A DNA stretch of 40,674 nucleotides, taken from Hyphomonas oceanitis SCH89. GTDB lineage: Bacteria; Pseudomonadota; Alphaproteobacteria; Caulobacterales; Hyphomonadaceae. Position 1 is the first letter of the stretch. Each line of letters begins with the position of its first letter. The position numbers were made by a program, and so were the translations under genes. The stretch is from the NCBI RefSeq assembly GCF_000685295.1, contig NZ_ARYL01000034.1, positions 1-40,674 on the forward strand, read 5' to 3'. Of the stretch, positions 34,093 through 40,674 are shown one piece after another. The notes beneath the pieces were generated by a model, which searched no databases, was not told where the DNA came from, and saw only the letters and a program-made list of their open reading frames with translations.

Positions 34093-34140
34093 TTGTATAT
34101 ATCCGCACTTTATGTCATGCAAGGAAAAGCGTTACACAAT
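34093..34140. promoter_or_regulatory. Partial copies of the shared palindromic motif before xylL/nahE
   Basis: In this divergent region, TTGTATAT (34093-34100) matches the first half of the motif at 31916 and 37197. On the minus strand at 34140-34131, ATTGTGTAAC differs by one base from the ATTGTGCAAC found at 31922 and 37233. The region also separates two divergent genes, so it must contain promoters. Confidence 0.4.
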
Positions 34141-34201
34141 GCAGAACGCCGGGACACTGCGGCAACAATCACCTGACGTAAATTCTAGGAGAGCGACGAA
34201 G

Positions 34202-35188
34202 ATGACGCGTACACTTATGGCCCCAGCCGACATCAAAGGAGCATGGGCAATTATTCCCACTCCGGCGAAGGACAATGCCTCGGATTGGCGCGCGACAAAA
34301 ACGGTGGATCTCGATGAGACCGCGCGCGTGGTAAACGGTCTTATCGACGCAGGAATTAACGGAATTCTAAGCATGGGCACGCTTGGGGAAGCGGCGACCA
34401 TGACCCACGATGAAAAGCTCGATTTCATGAAGGCATTGGTCGATTCTGCGGCTGGCCGGGTGCCGATTTTTGTCGGAACTACCTGCATCAACACCCGCGA
34501 TACCGTCGCGTTAACCCGGCAGGCGCTCGATATAGGTGCGGATGGCACTATGTTGGGAGTCCCGATGTGGTGCGCTCCCAGCCTCGACGTTGCCGTGCAG
34601 TTCTACAAGGATGTCGCTGAAGCCGTCCCTGAAATGAACATTGCGATCTACGCCAATCCCGAAGCTTTCAAATTCGATTTTCCACGTTCATTCTGGGCAC
34701 AGGTGGCCGAGCTTCCGCAGGTCGTCACGGCGAAGTACATCGGTGTCGGCACCCTGCTGCCAGACCTTGCGGCAGTTCGCGGTCGCATCAAGCTGCTGCC
34801 GATCGACTTCGACTATTATGGTGCAGCCCGTATGGACGATTCAATCGACGCCTTCTGGTCCAGCGGTGCCGTGTGTCATCCGCTGGTGACAACTACGCTG
34901 CGCGACCTCGTGTCGCAAGCGCGCGCGACGGGCGACTGGAGCGCGGCGCGGGCTTTTATGGGCCAGCTCGGCCCAACGGCAGCGCCGCTGTTCCCTAACG
35001 GCAGCTTTAAGGAATTCTCGACCTACAACATCGCGCTTGAAAAGGCGCGGATGAATGCCGGCGGGTGGATGAATGCCGGCCCGGCCCGTCCGCCTTATCA
35101 TCTTTGCCCGGAACCCTACCTCGAAGGCGCGCGCCAGTCGGGCAGAATGTGGGCTGAGCTCGGCAAAGCACTCGAATCTGAGAAATGA
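34202..35188 (+). CDS. nahE: trans-o-hydroxybenzylidenepyruvate hydratase-aldolase
   Basis: The 328-residue protein is of the dihydrodipicolinate synthase superfamily, NahE subgroup. The Schiff-base lysine lies in VVTAKYIGVG, and typical NahE parts are GAWAIIPTPA, GILSMGTLGEAATMT and LLPIDFDYYGAARM. It hydrates and cleaves trans-o-hydroxybenzylidenepyruvate to salicylaldehyde and pyruvate, the step after NahD (3617-4213). The start at 34202 is set by AGGAGAG and by homology; an upstream frame to 34112 adds unrelated residues. It is co-directional with the sixth oxygenase pair, 29 bases downstream, so hydrolysis of the side chain and further ring attack may be co-regulated. Confidence 0.93.
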   Translation: MTRTLMAPADIKGAWAIIPTPAKDNASDWRATKTVDLDETARVVNGLIDAGINGILSMGTLGEAATMTHDEKLDFMKALVDSAAGRVPIFVGTTCINTRDTVALTRQALDIGADGTMLGVPMWCAPSLDVAVQFYKDVAEAVPEMNIAIYANPEAFKFDFPRSFWAQVAELPQVVTAKYIGVGTLLPDLAAVRGRIKLLPIDFDYYGAARMDDSIDAFWSSGAVCHPLVTTTLRDLVSQARATGDWSAARAFMGQLGPTAAPLFPNGSFKEFSTYNIALEKARMNAGGWMNAGPARPPYHLCPEPYLEGARQSGRMWAELGKALESEK

Positions 35189-35217
35189 TATCAGCGCGAT
35201 AATTTGGGAGAGAGCAG

Positions 35218-36393
35218 ATGACGGAGATTAACCTGTCGTGGCCGAAAAACTATAATGAAGTTCCTAAAGAAGCCTTTGTTCGCAAGGACATCTATGCGGA
35301 GGAGGTCAAACGGATTTTTCACGGCACCGAATGGCACCCGGTCGCCCATGAAAGCGAATTGCCCAACCCAGGAGATTTCAAGACTTTCCGGTTGGCGGGC
35401 GTACCGCTGCTTATCGGGCGCGACGTCGAGGGCGTGGTGCGGGTGTTCTACAACGCTTGCTCGCACCGCGGCAATCAGCTCGAGACGGCGATCATGGGCA
35501 ACAAGACCGAATTCGAATGCCCTTACCACCGCTGGCTGTTCGATTCGAAGGGTGACCTGGTCGGGTGTCCTAACCCACGGGAATTTCTGCCCGGTTTCAA
35601 CAAAGCTGACTATCCGCTTGCCCAGCCGCGGTTCGACATCTATTTTGGCCTGATATTCGTGACGCTTTCGGCGGAAACCGAGCCGCTGCTTGAATATCTG
35701 GGCGACTCGCAGAATTGCTTGCGCGAGCTGCTTGCGGGCGACGGGCGGCTCAAGCTGCTTGGCTACCAGAAGGTCCGTTATGATACGAACTGGAAGTCGT
35801 ATACCGATAACGATGGCTATCATGCTCCGTTGCTGCATCAGGCGTTCAAGATGCTCAACTGGCAAGGCGGCAAGGGTCGCCAGTACACGGCAACGCACCG
35901 CGGCCACATCTGCTTCGAATCGGCCCTTTCTGTGGCAACCGGGCCTTCCGTGCTCAAGGACAAGTCGCTGATCGAGTTCAAAGGGCAGGACCCGGCGGTC
36001 GGATCCCGGATCGTCTCGCTGTTTCCAACCTTCGTTTCGACGAAGCATCTTGACGTCATCAACTTGCGCTTCGCTACACCGATCGATGCGGAGACGGTTG
36101 AAGTCCACTATGCCTATTTCGCCCATCAGGATGACGACGAGGACATGGTTCGCCATCGCCTGCGGCAAAGTTCCAACCTGCTCGGCCCGTGCGGCCTGAT
36201 CAGCATGGAGGATGCTTCGGTCTTTCACCGCATCCACATCGGAAACCACACACCAGGGTCGGCCATCTTCCAGAAGGGAGTACATGACCCTTTGAAGCTG
36301 GAATCGGAATTTCTTCAGAATGACGAGAGCGGCAATCTTCCGCGCTGGGAATATTACCGTTCGGTCATGGGCTTCGAAAGGGCGACAGTATGA
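35218..36393 (+). CDS. Rieske ring-hydroxylating oxygenase alpha subunit, sixth in the window
   Basis: The 391-residue alpha subunit is short for the family. Rieske ligands are Cys81-x-His83 (CSHRGNQLE) and Cys101-x2-His104 (CPYHRW), and iron ligands are Asp199, His202 and His207 (NDGYHAPLLHQAF). The second Rieske motif reads YHRW instead of YHGW or YHQW. It belongs to the salicylate/anthranilate-like side of the family but differs clearly from the two AhdA1-like alphas. The substrate is not evident; the nahE-like gene directly upstream suggests an aromatic acid such as salicylate or a hydroxylated homologue. The ribosome site is GGGAGAG, 7 bases before the ATG. Confidence 0.86.
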   Translation: MTEINLSWPKNYNEVPKEAFVRKDIYAEEVKRIFHGTEWHPVAHESELPNPGDFKTFRLAGVPLLIGRDVEGVVRVFYNACSHRGNQLETAIMGNKTEFECPYHRWLFDSKGDLVGCPNPREFLPGFNKADYPLAQPRFDIYFGLIFVTLSAETEPLLEYLGDSQNCLRELLAGDGRLKLLGYQKVRYDTNWKSYTDNDGYHAPLLHQAFKMLNWQGGKGRQYTATHRGHICFESALSVATGPSVLKDKSLIEFKGQDPAVGSRIVSLFPTFVSTKHLDVINLRFATPIDAETVEVHYAYFAHQDDDEDMVRHRLRQSSNLLGPCGLISMEDASVFHRIHIGNHTPGSAIFQKGVHDPLKLESEFLQNDESGNLPRWEYYRSVMGFERATV

Positions 36394-36887
36394 TGCAGAC
36401 AGATACATCGCTCGAAGCGGCGCTTAACGCCCTGCTGCTGGCTGATGCTCACGCGCTCGACAGCAAGGATATGCCGGGGTGGCTTGGTAATTACGCGGAC
36501 GAGGAGGCTGCCGCCTACTACTGCCGTTCGGCGGAAAATTCGGAGCACGGACTCGCCCTTGGATTCATGTACGACGACTGCCGCGCCAGGCTCGAGGATC
36601 GCGTCACCTTCGTGAACGACATCTGGGCTGGCACCTTTCAGGACTATCGAACCCGCCATTTCGTCCAGCTCACCAGCTTTGATCGCGTTGATGCAACCAC
36701 CCTGGAAATGCGATCAAATTTTTCGGTGTTCATGACGCCTAAAGACAGCGGTATCACCCAAGTGCTGGCGGCAGGGCAGTATCTCGATACTGTTCGGCAA
36801 GACAAGAATGGCGAACTGAAGCTGTTATCGAGGCGCGCTGAGCTCGATACCTCAGTACTTCCGCGATATCTGGTCTATCCGATTTGA
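36390..36887 (+). CDS. Rieske oxygenase beta subunit (partner of 35218-36393)
   Basis: The 165-residue beta subunit has LLLADAHALDSKDMPGWLGN, CRARLEDRVTFVNDIWAG and the C-terminal RAELDTSVLPRYLVYPI. It overlaps the alpha stop by four bases (ATGA), and two consecutive ATG codons are possible starts. The fold is NTF2-like. Together with the alpha it forms a sixth complete terminal oxygenase that depends on the shared ferredoxin and reductase or on unknown partners. Confidence 0.86.
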   Translation: MMQTDTSLEAALNALLLADAHALDSKDMPGWLGNYADEEAAAYYCRSAENSEHGLALGFMYDDCRARLEDRVTFVNDIWAGTFQDYRTRHFVQLTSFDRVDATTLEMRSNFSVFMTPKDSGITQVLAAGQYLDTVRQDKNGELKLLSRRAELDTSVLPRYLVYPI

Positions 36888-36954
36888 TCAGGTGGTCAGC
36901 CGAAGCGACGGATATTTTCCGCCAAACCGGTAACTAGTGCTTCGGCCGCAACAG

Positions 36955-36980
36955 AAGGGCCCGGCGTCATTCAGGCCCTT
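36955..36980 (+). terminator. Hairpin after the nahE/oxygenase operon
   Basis: AAGGGCC (36955-36961) and GGCCCTT (36974-36980) form a 7-bp GC-rich stem with a 12-base loop, followed by a moderately T-rich stretch (AGTTGTTATAATTT). It lies about 70 bases after the beta-subunit stop and fits a weak rho-independent terminator. Confidence 0.4.
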
Positions 36981-37321
36981 AGTTGTTATAATTTGAACGA
37001 TAACAAGTGTTTGCCTATGGGAGCCGATTTGACATTTGAGCCCCGCTTGCCGAACAAAAATATTATGCCATGCTGACCAACGTCGGCATGGCCGTGTAAC
37101 TTTAAAAAATCGCTTCCGACAATCCCTGGGCGGTTTAGTATGGGCGCCGGGCGTTCAACGGGGTTGCCTGATTGCCATGTCATTTCAGGATAAGAGTTGT
37201 ATATTATACAACATGCGTCTATAGTCCGCACAATTGTGCAACGAGCAATTGAACACAAAACATGGAACGCCAAACCGCGATGGCTGAACCCATGGGTTAA
37301 TTAAGATTTGGGAGATGTGGT
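36981..37321. promoter_or_regulatory. Palindrome-rich upstream region of the desaturase gene
   Basis: This is a gene-free stretch of about 340 bases. Three perfect palindromes lie within 103 bases: GTTGTATA-T-TATACAAC (37196-37212), GCACAATTGTGC (37228-37239) and AACCCATGGGTT (37287-37298). The first two share sequence with the site at 31916-31931. The last lies 23 bases before the start codon. Operators for a dimeric regulator are likely; the MarR protein at 40201 is one candidate. Confidence 0.5.
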
Positions 37322-38245
37322 ATGGCTGCGAGTGTTTTTCCAAAAAACCAGGAAGAGTATTTCGAGCAGTTGCGAAGGGCACCGTTACTGGCGCTGCCGA
37401 CCTTCTTGCTTTTCGTTGCCTCGATGGGTGGCATCGGAATTGTCTGGTATCTGGCATTGACGGGGCAGATACCTATCTGGCTCGGCACCATCGCCAACGG
37501 CCTGATCACCTATCTGCTTTTCAGCGTAATACATGATGCGGCCCATATGTCCCTTTCCAGGGTCAAATGGCTAAACGAGACGATCGGAGCGATCGGCCTC
37601 TTCTTCTTGTTCCCATATGCCCCGATGGTACTTCTGCGGTGGGTGCACAACAAACACCACAGCTATGCCAATGGCCCACTAGACCCTGATCGCTTCGAAC
37701 ACGAGTCGTCATGGTGGCAGGTGCCGTTTCGCTGGACGATGTTTGACGGCGCCTATATTTATTATTTTTTCAAGTACGGCCAGAATGTTCGCAAAAAGCA
37801 CGGCAAGGAACTCGTCGCTTTTTACTCGGTCTTGCTCGCGCTGTTTGTAGCGGCCCTTTATTTTGGATACGGCTTCGAACTCTTCATGTTGTGGTTTCTG
37901 CCCTCGCGAATCACGCTGTTCCTGATTGCGATCGTTTTCGTGATTCTGCCGCACTATCCGGCGATGGTTGCACAGGATGAAGAGCCCTATATGGCGACGA
38001 CGATGCGCTACGGATGGGAATGGCTGCTGACACCGTTGCTGGTTTATCAGAACTACCATCTCATCCATCATCTCTATCCGGAAATTCCCTTTTACAGGAT
38101 GCATAAGGCCTATTTCATCAAGTTCGATGAGATCAACCGTCAGAACATCAGCCGACAGACAGCCTTTGGGGTCAAGCCGGAGAACATGGAGTCCCATCTG
38201 GCCTACCGCCAGGAAAAAGACGCGGCATTGCAGCCAGCTGAATAA
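37322..38245 (+). CDS. Membrane fatty-acid-desaturase-like di-iron protein
   Basis: The 307-residue membrane protein has about four to six hydrophobic segments and three histidine boxes: His71-x3-His75 (HDAAH), His109-x2-HisHis113 (HNKHHS) and His246-x2-HisHis250 (HLIHHLYP). These are the ligands of the membrane-bound desaturase/beta-carotene-hydroxylase superfamily. It is not XylM-like. It may desaturate or hydroxylate a lipid or an aromatic side chain, or adjust the membrane to hydrocarbon stress; the sequence does not decide. The ribosome site is GGGAG, about 10 bases before the ATG. It is flanked by a Rieske oxygenase operon and an aromatic-acid transporter, so an aromatic-related role is plausible but inferred. 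Confidence 0.82.
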   Translation: MAASVFPKNQEEYFEQLRRAPLLALPTFLLFVASMGGIGIVWYLALTGQIPIWLGTIANGLITYLLFSVIHDAAHMSLSRVKWLNETIGAIGLFFLFPYAPMVLLRWVHNKHHSYANGPLDPDRFEHESSWWQVPFRWTMFDGAYIYYFFKYGQNVRKKHGKELVAFYSVLLALFVAALYFGYGFELFMLWFLPSRITLFLIAIVFVILPHYPAMVAQDEEPYMATTMRYGWEWLLTPLLVYQNYHLIHHLYPEIPFYRMHKAYFIKFDEINRQNISRQTAFGVKPENMESHLAYRQEKDAALQPAE

Positions 38246-38597
38246 TAGATGGCCCGACAGGCTGCCCGATCAGATCACTGCCGTCCCTACGGCTGCGAAC
38301 GGCCTCTCGCCGCGATCGGTCAGGCTGGCCTCTACTCATGGACAGGCGCTACGCTGCACGCGCTCCCGCCTTCCGCACTGCGCCGATCACAAGGCACAGG
38401 ACCGCCAATCGGCAGCGCGGGCTGGTTACGGTGCTGGAACAATCGACCGGGCGGAGCATCATCCCCAGGAAGCTCGAACGGAGAAAGTCCGCTGACGAAG
38501 CGTATTTGGGAAGCAAGCAAAGGGGCGTTCGGCAGGCTGGCGCAATTTTGCTCAACCATGTAGACCAGCGAAAACAGCAACGGCGAGGATGTCCATT
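38246..38597. other. Gene-free stretch between the desaturase and transporter genes
   Basis: About 350 bases with coding-like base composition but no recognisable gene. Open frames such as 38249-38563 (+) and 38332-38580 (-) give Arg/Ser/Pro-rich sequences without family resemblance or ribosome sites. It may be the remnant of a decayed gene. GCGCAATTTTGC at 38540-38551 weakly resembles the palindrome at 37228-37239. Confidence 0.4.
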
Positions 38598-40004
38598 ATG
38601 AGTGCCAAAGAGATTGGGGGAGGTGTGCCCCCTAATGCAATCCCAGCTGGTCCCCCCGAATTCGACGTGGGGTTTGCTTCAGACACATCGCCATGGACGC
38701 CCTATCAGAAGCTGGTGCTTCTGCTGTGCTCCCTGGTGATCGTGCTCGATGGTTTCGATGCGCTGGCGCTCGGTTTTGCCGCCCCGGCGATGCTGCCCGA
38801 CCTTAACCTGACCAAGGAAGAACTTGCGCCGGTGCTGGCGATCGGCCTGATCGGCATGACCATAGGCGCCACAATCGGCGGGATCATCGGCGACAAGTTT
38901 GGACGCAAGATAGCCCTGTTGGCCAGCACAATCATCTTCGGATCAATGACGGGCGCAATCGCTTTCGCCAATGACTTGCCGACACTGGGACTATTCCGCT
39001 TTATTGCGGGTATCGGTCTGGGCGGCGCGCTCCCGAATGTCACCGCACTGGTTGCAGAGTATACGCCCCAACACCGTCGCAGTTTTGCGGTTACGCTTAG
39101 TTTGGTTTGCATGGCGGTTGGCGGAGTGGTCGGCGGGTTTGTTTCTGCCGAAGCGCTTCCGGCATTGGGCTGGCGGGGATTGTTCGCTGTGGCGGGCGCC
39201 TTGCCGCTAGTGCTGGCATTGGCGCTGTTTTTGTTGCTGCCGGAATCTCCACGATTTCTGGTGACCCGGCCGGAACGGTCGAACGAATTGCGCCAGATCT
39301 TCGAAAGGATGCGGTTCGACGTGCCGTCGGACGCCGTGTTTGTCGATCGCGCCGAATCGGGTGTCAACAAGCCATCGGCGGCAACCCTTCTCCGCCCTCC
39401 CTACTTGCGTGATACATTGCTCTTGTGGCTGGCCTTCTTTGGCTGCCTGCTGGCGGTGTTCATGTCGTTTAACTGGCTTCCGACCATGCTCGCCGATGCC
39501 GGCTTCGACCTTCCGACATCGAGCCGCGGCCTGCTGACGTTTAATGTGGGGGCGATTGTGGCTGCGGTGCTGGTATCCTGGATAATCCTTTTCACCGGGT
39601 CGCGGTTGCCAATGGTGATTATGGCGCTTGGCGGTGCCGGGGGGGCTTTGGCGTTGAGCCGCATGGGGTTTGACCCGGCCGCGCCAAAGCTGCTGCTCCT
39701 GACGGCGCTGGCCCTGCTTGGTGGCTGTATCGTAGGCCTTCAAGTTGTACTCTACGTGCTCGCGTCACACGTCTATCCGACGTTGCTGCGTGCAACCGGG
39801 GTTGGACTTTCGGCGGGAATCGGCAGGGTCGGTGCGGTATTGAGCAGCTTTATCGGCGCAGCGGCCCTGTCCGGCTTCGGCCCGGTGGGCTTCTATTATG
39901 TAGTGGCCGCCGCCATGGCCGTGACGGTGATCGCGTTGCTGCTGGTGAGGAGACACATCCCGCCCAGCGCGAAAACCGGGGCAACCCCGGCCGCAGGGAC
40001 CTGA
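38598..40004 (+). CDS. MFS transporter, aromatic acid:H+ symporter (AAHS) family
   Basis: The 468-residue protein with 12 predicted membrane segments is of the AAHS family (PcaK/BenK-like). The first helix holds DGFDALALGFAAPAM, the family's substrate/proton motif, and the loop between helices 2 and 3 has GGIIGDKFGRK. It would take up benzoate, salicylate, hydroxybenzoates or similar acids, matching the pathways encoded upstream. The start at 38598 (MSAKEIGG) is preferred since GAGG is suitably placed; another ATG lies 9 bases upstream. The distance to the desaturase gene is about 350 bases, so it may have its own promoter. Confidence 0.9.
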   Translation: MSAKEIGGGVPPNAIPAGPPEFDVGFASDTSPWTPYQKLVLLLCSLVIVLDGFDALALGFAAPAMLPDLNLTKEELAPVLAIGLIGMTIGATIGGIIGDKFGRKIALLASTIIFGSMTGAIAFANDLPTLGLFRFIAGIGLGGALPNVTALVAEYTPQHRRSFAVTLSLVCMAVGGVVGGFVSAEALPALGWRGLFAVAGALPLVLALALFLLLPESPRFLVTRPERSNELRQIFERMRFDVPSDAVFVDRAESGVNKPSAATLLRPPYLRDTLLLWLAFFGCLLAVFMSFNWLPTMLADAGFDLPTSSRGLLTFNVGAIVAAVLVSWIILFTGSRLPMVIMALGGAGGALALSRMGFDPAAPKLLLLTALALLGGCIVGLQVVLYVLASHVYPTLLRATGVGLSAGIGRVGAVLSSFIGAAALSGFGPVGFYYVVAAAMAVTVIALLLVRRHIPPSAKTGATPAAGT

Positions 40005-40200
40005 CGCTGAGCGCTGCGGTTGGGTTTTGAACGTCGGTCGCGGGCGTCGCAGTCTTGATGGTTACCGAAAAACTGATTGAGCATGATCGGCCCTGCAAGA
40101 TGCCACGAACACCTTCTTGCCTAAAGTTCGCTCGCTAGCGTCGAGCGGGCACGGATCATCGGCCCGACGCGTGTCATCGCCGATTGCGCGAGCCTCCTCG

Positions 40201-40650
40201 ATGCGCGACGAAATCAACCAGGATAGCTATGTGACCGAGGCCGACGAGATCGTTTTTCTCGTCGAGGAAGTTCCGCGCAAACTGCGCAAGCTGTTTGATG
40301 CGTCCGTGGCAAAATTTGGCCTGTCTCGCACTCAGTGGCGCGCCCTTGCCTATATATTCCGCTCACCGGGACTCACCCAGACCGAACTTGCAAAACACCT
40401 AGATCGTGAACGCGCGAGTGTGGGTCATGTGATCGATCAGTTGGAAAAGGCACATTTTGTCGAGCGGCGTTCGATGGAAGGGAATCGGCGCGTCTGGAGC
40501 CTGCACCTGCTTCCCAAGGCTATCGAGATACTTCCATCACTTCGGTCGGAGGCCGACGCGATATACGCGCAACGACTGGCAGGAATTTCCGCAACGGAGT
40601 TTGACACGGTCAAGACCCTGCTTGGGAAAATGTCTGGCAACCTTGGGTAG
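40201..40650 (+). CDS. MarR-family transcriptional regulator
   Basis: This is a 149-residue winged-helix regulator. The HTH lies at LTQTELAKHLDRERASVGHVIDQLEKAHFVER (about 63-94 in this start), with a wing MEGNRRVWSLHL and helical dimerisation ends. MarR proteins bind short palindromes and release DNA on binding phenolic or aromatic ligands. It lies about 200 bases after the transporter and may control it or the genes with the shared palindrome; this is inference. The start at 40201 (MRDEINQ) is chosen for family length; an in-frame TTG at 40117 would add 28 residues of low-complexity sequence. No clear ribosome site is seen. Confidence 0.85.
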   Translation: MRDEINQDSYVTEADEIVFLVEEVPRKLRKLFDASVAKFGLSRTQWRALAYIFRSPGLTQTELAKHLDRERASVGHVIDQLEKAHFVERRSMEGNRRVWSLHLLPKAIEILPSLRSEADAIYAQRLAGISATEFDTVKTLLGKMSGNLG

Positions 40651-40674
40651 CGTCCCGGGACTTGGTGTAAATTC

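Noticed and set aside
38249..38563. 104-residue open frame between the desaturase and transporter genes
   Set aside because: The composition is unusual, there is no ribosome site or family resemblance, and overlapping frames on both strands are equally open.
1..40674. CRISPR arrays, tRNA or rRNA genes, phage genes
   Set aside because: No regularly spaced repeats, tRNA-like cloverleaf or phage structural genes were noticed on reading both strands.

Overview
The window is a dense aromatic-hydrocarbon catabolic island, about 37 kb of the 40.7 kb, flanked on the left by nested IS66 insertion sequences. Gene content and order point to a sphingomonad (Novosphingobium/Sphingobium type alphaproteobacterium): many Rieske oxygenase alpha/beta pairs served by one ferredoxin and one reductase, an xylA-xylM pair next to bphA-type dioxygenases, and a long meta-cleavage operon. 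This placement comes from remembered family knowledge; no database search was run.

Layout. 1-2795: an IS66 element (tnpA, tnpB, tnpC and a UPF0149 gene that runs off the window), inserted into tnpB of an older IS66 remnant (2796 to about 3278). 3617-7264, minus strand: bphC-type extradiol dioxygenase, Rieske ferredoxin, oxygenase beta, oxygenase alpha, nahD isomerase. 7571-12881, plus strand: xylX-xylY (benzoate/toluate dioxygenase), a PdxA-family dehydrogenase, a second salicylate-hydroxylase-type alpha/beta pair, and a glutathione S-transferase. 13077-23711, plus strand: xylF, xylE, a HbpS/GlcG-like gene, xylG, xylJ, xylQ, xylK, xylI, xylH, xylT, an aldehyde dehydrogenase (xylC position), bphB and an unknown 126-residue protein. 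23807-30039, minus strand: xylA, xylM and two tandem PAH/biphenyl-type dioxygenase pairs. 30257-31900: a divergent XylR/DmpR-type sigma-54 activator. 31997-36887: ferredoxin reductase (+), xylL/benD-type dehydrogenase (-), nahE-type hydratase-aldolase (+), and a sixth Rieske alpha/beta pair (+). 37322-40650: a membrane desaturase-like di-iron protein, an AAHS-family aromatic acid transporter and a MarR regulator.

How the genes fit together. XylM/XylA would oxidise methyl groups of toluene/xylenes. The aldehyde dehydrogenase gives benzoates (no benzyl alcohol dehydrogenase is in the window), and XylXY plus XylL convert these to catechols. The bphA1A2-type dioxygenases, BphB, BphC, NahD and NahE would take naphthalene-like or biphenyl-like rings to aromatic aldehydes and salicylate. 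The salicylate-hydroxylase-type Rieske enzymes convert salicylate to catechol. Catechol is cleaved by XylE (kept active by XylT) and passes through XylF/G/H/I/J/K/Q to pyruvate and acetyl-CoA. Regulation is suggested by a good -24/-12 promoter in front of the tandem dioxygenase genes, facing the activator gene, and by a shared palindromic motif in three intergenic regions between 31.9 and 37.3 kb.

Most of this is a known kind of sphingomonad island. The less explained parts are the PdxA-like dehydrogenase with a shortened GLNPHA loop, the desaturase-like protein beside the sixth oxygenase, the conserved-looking 126-residue protein, and the shared palindromes.
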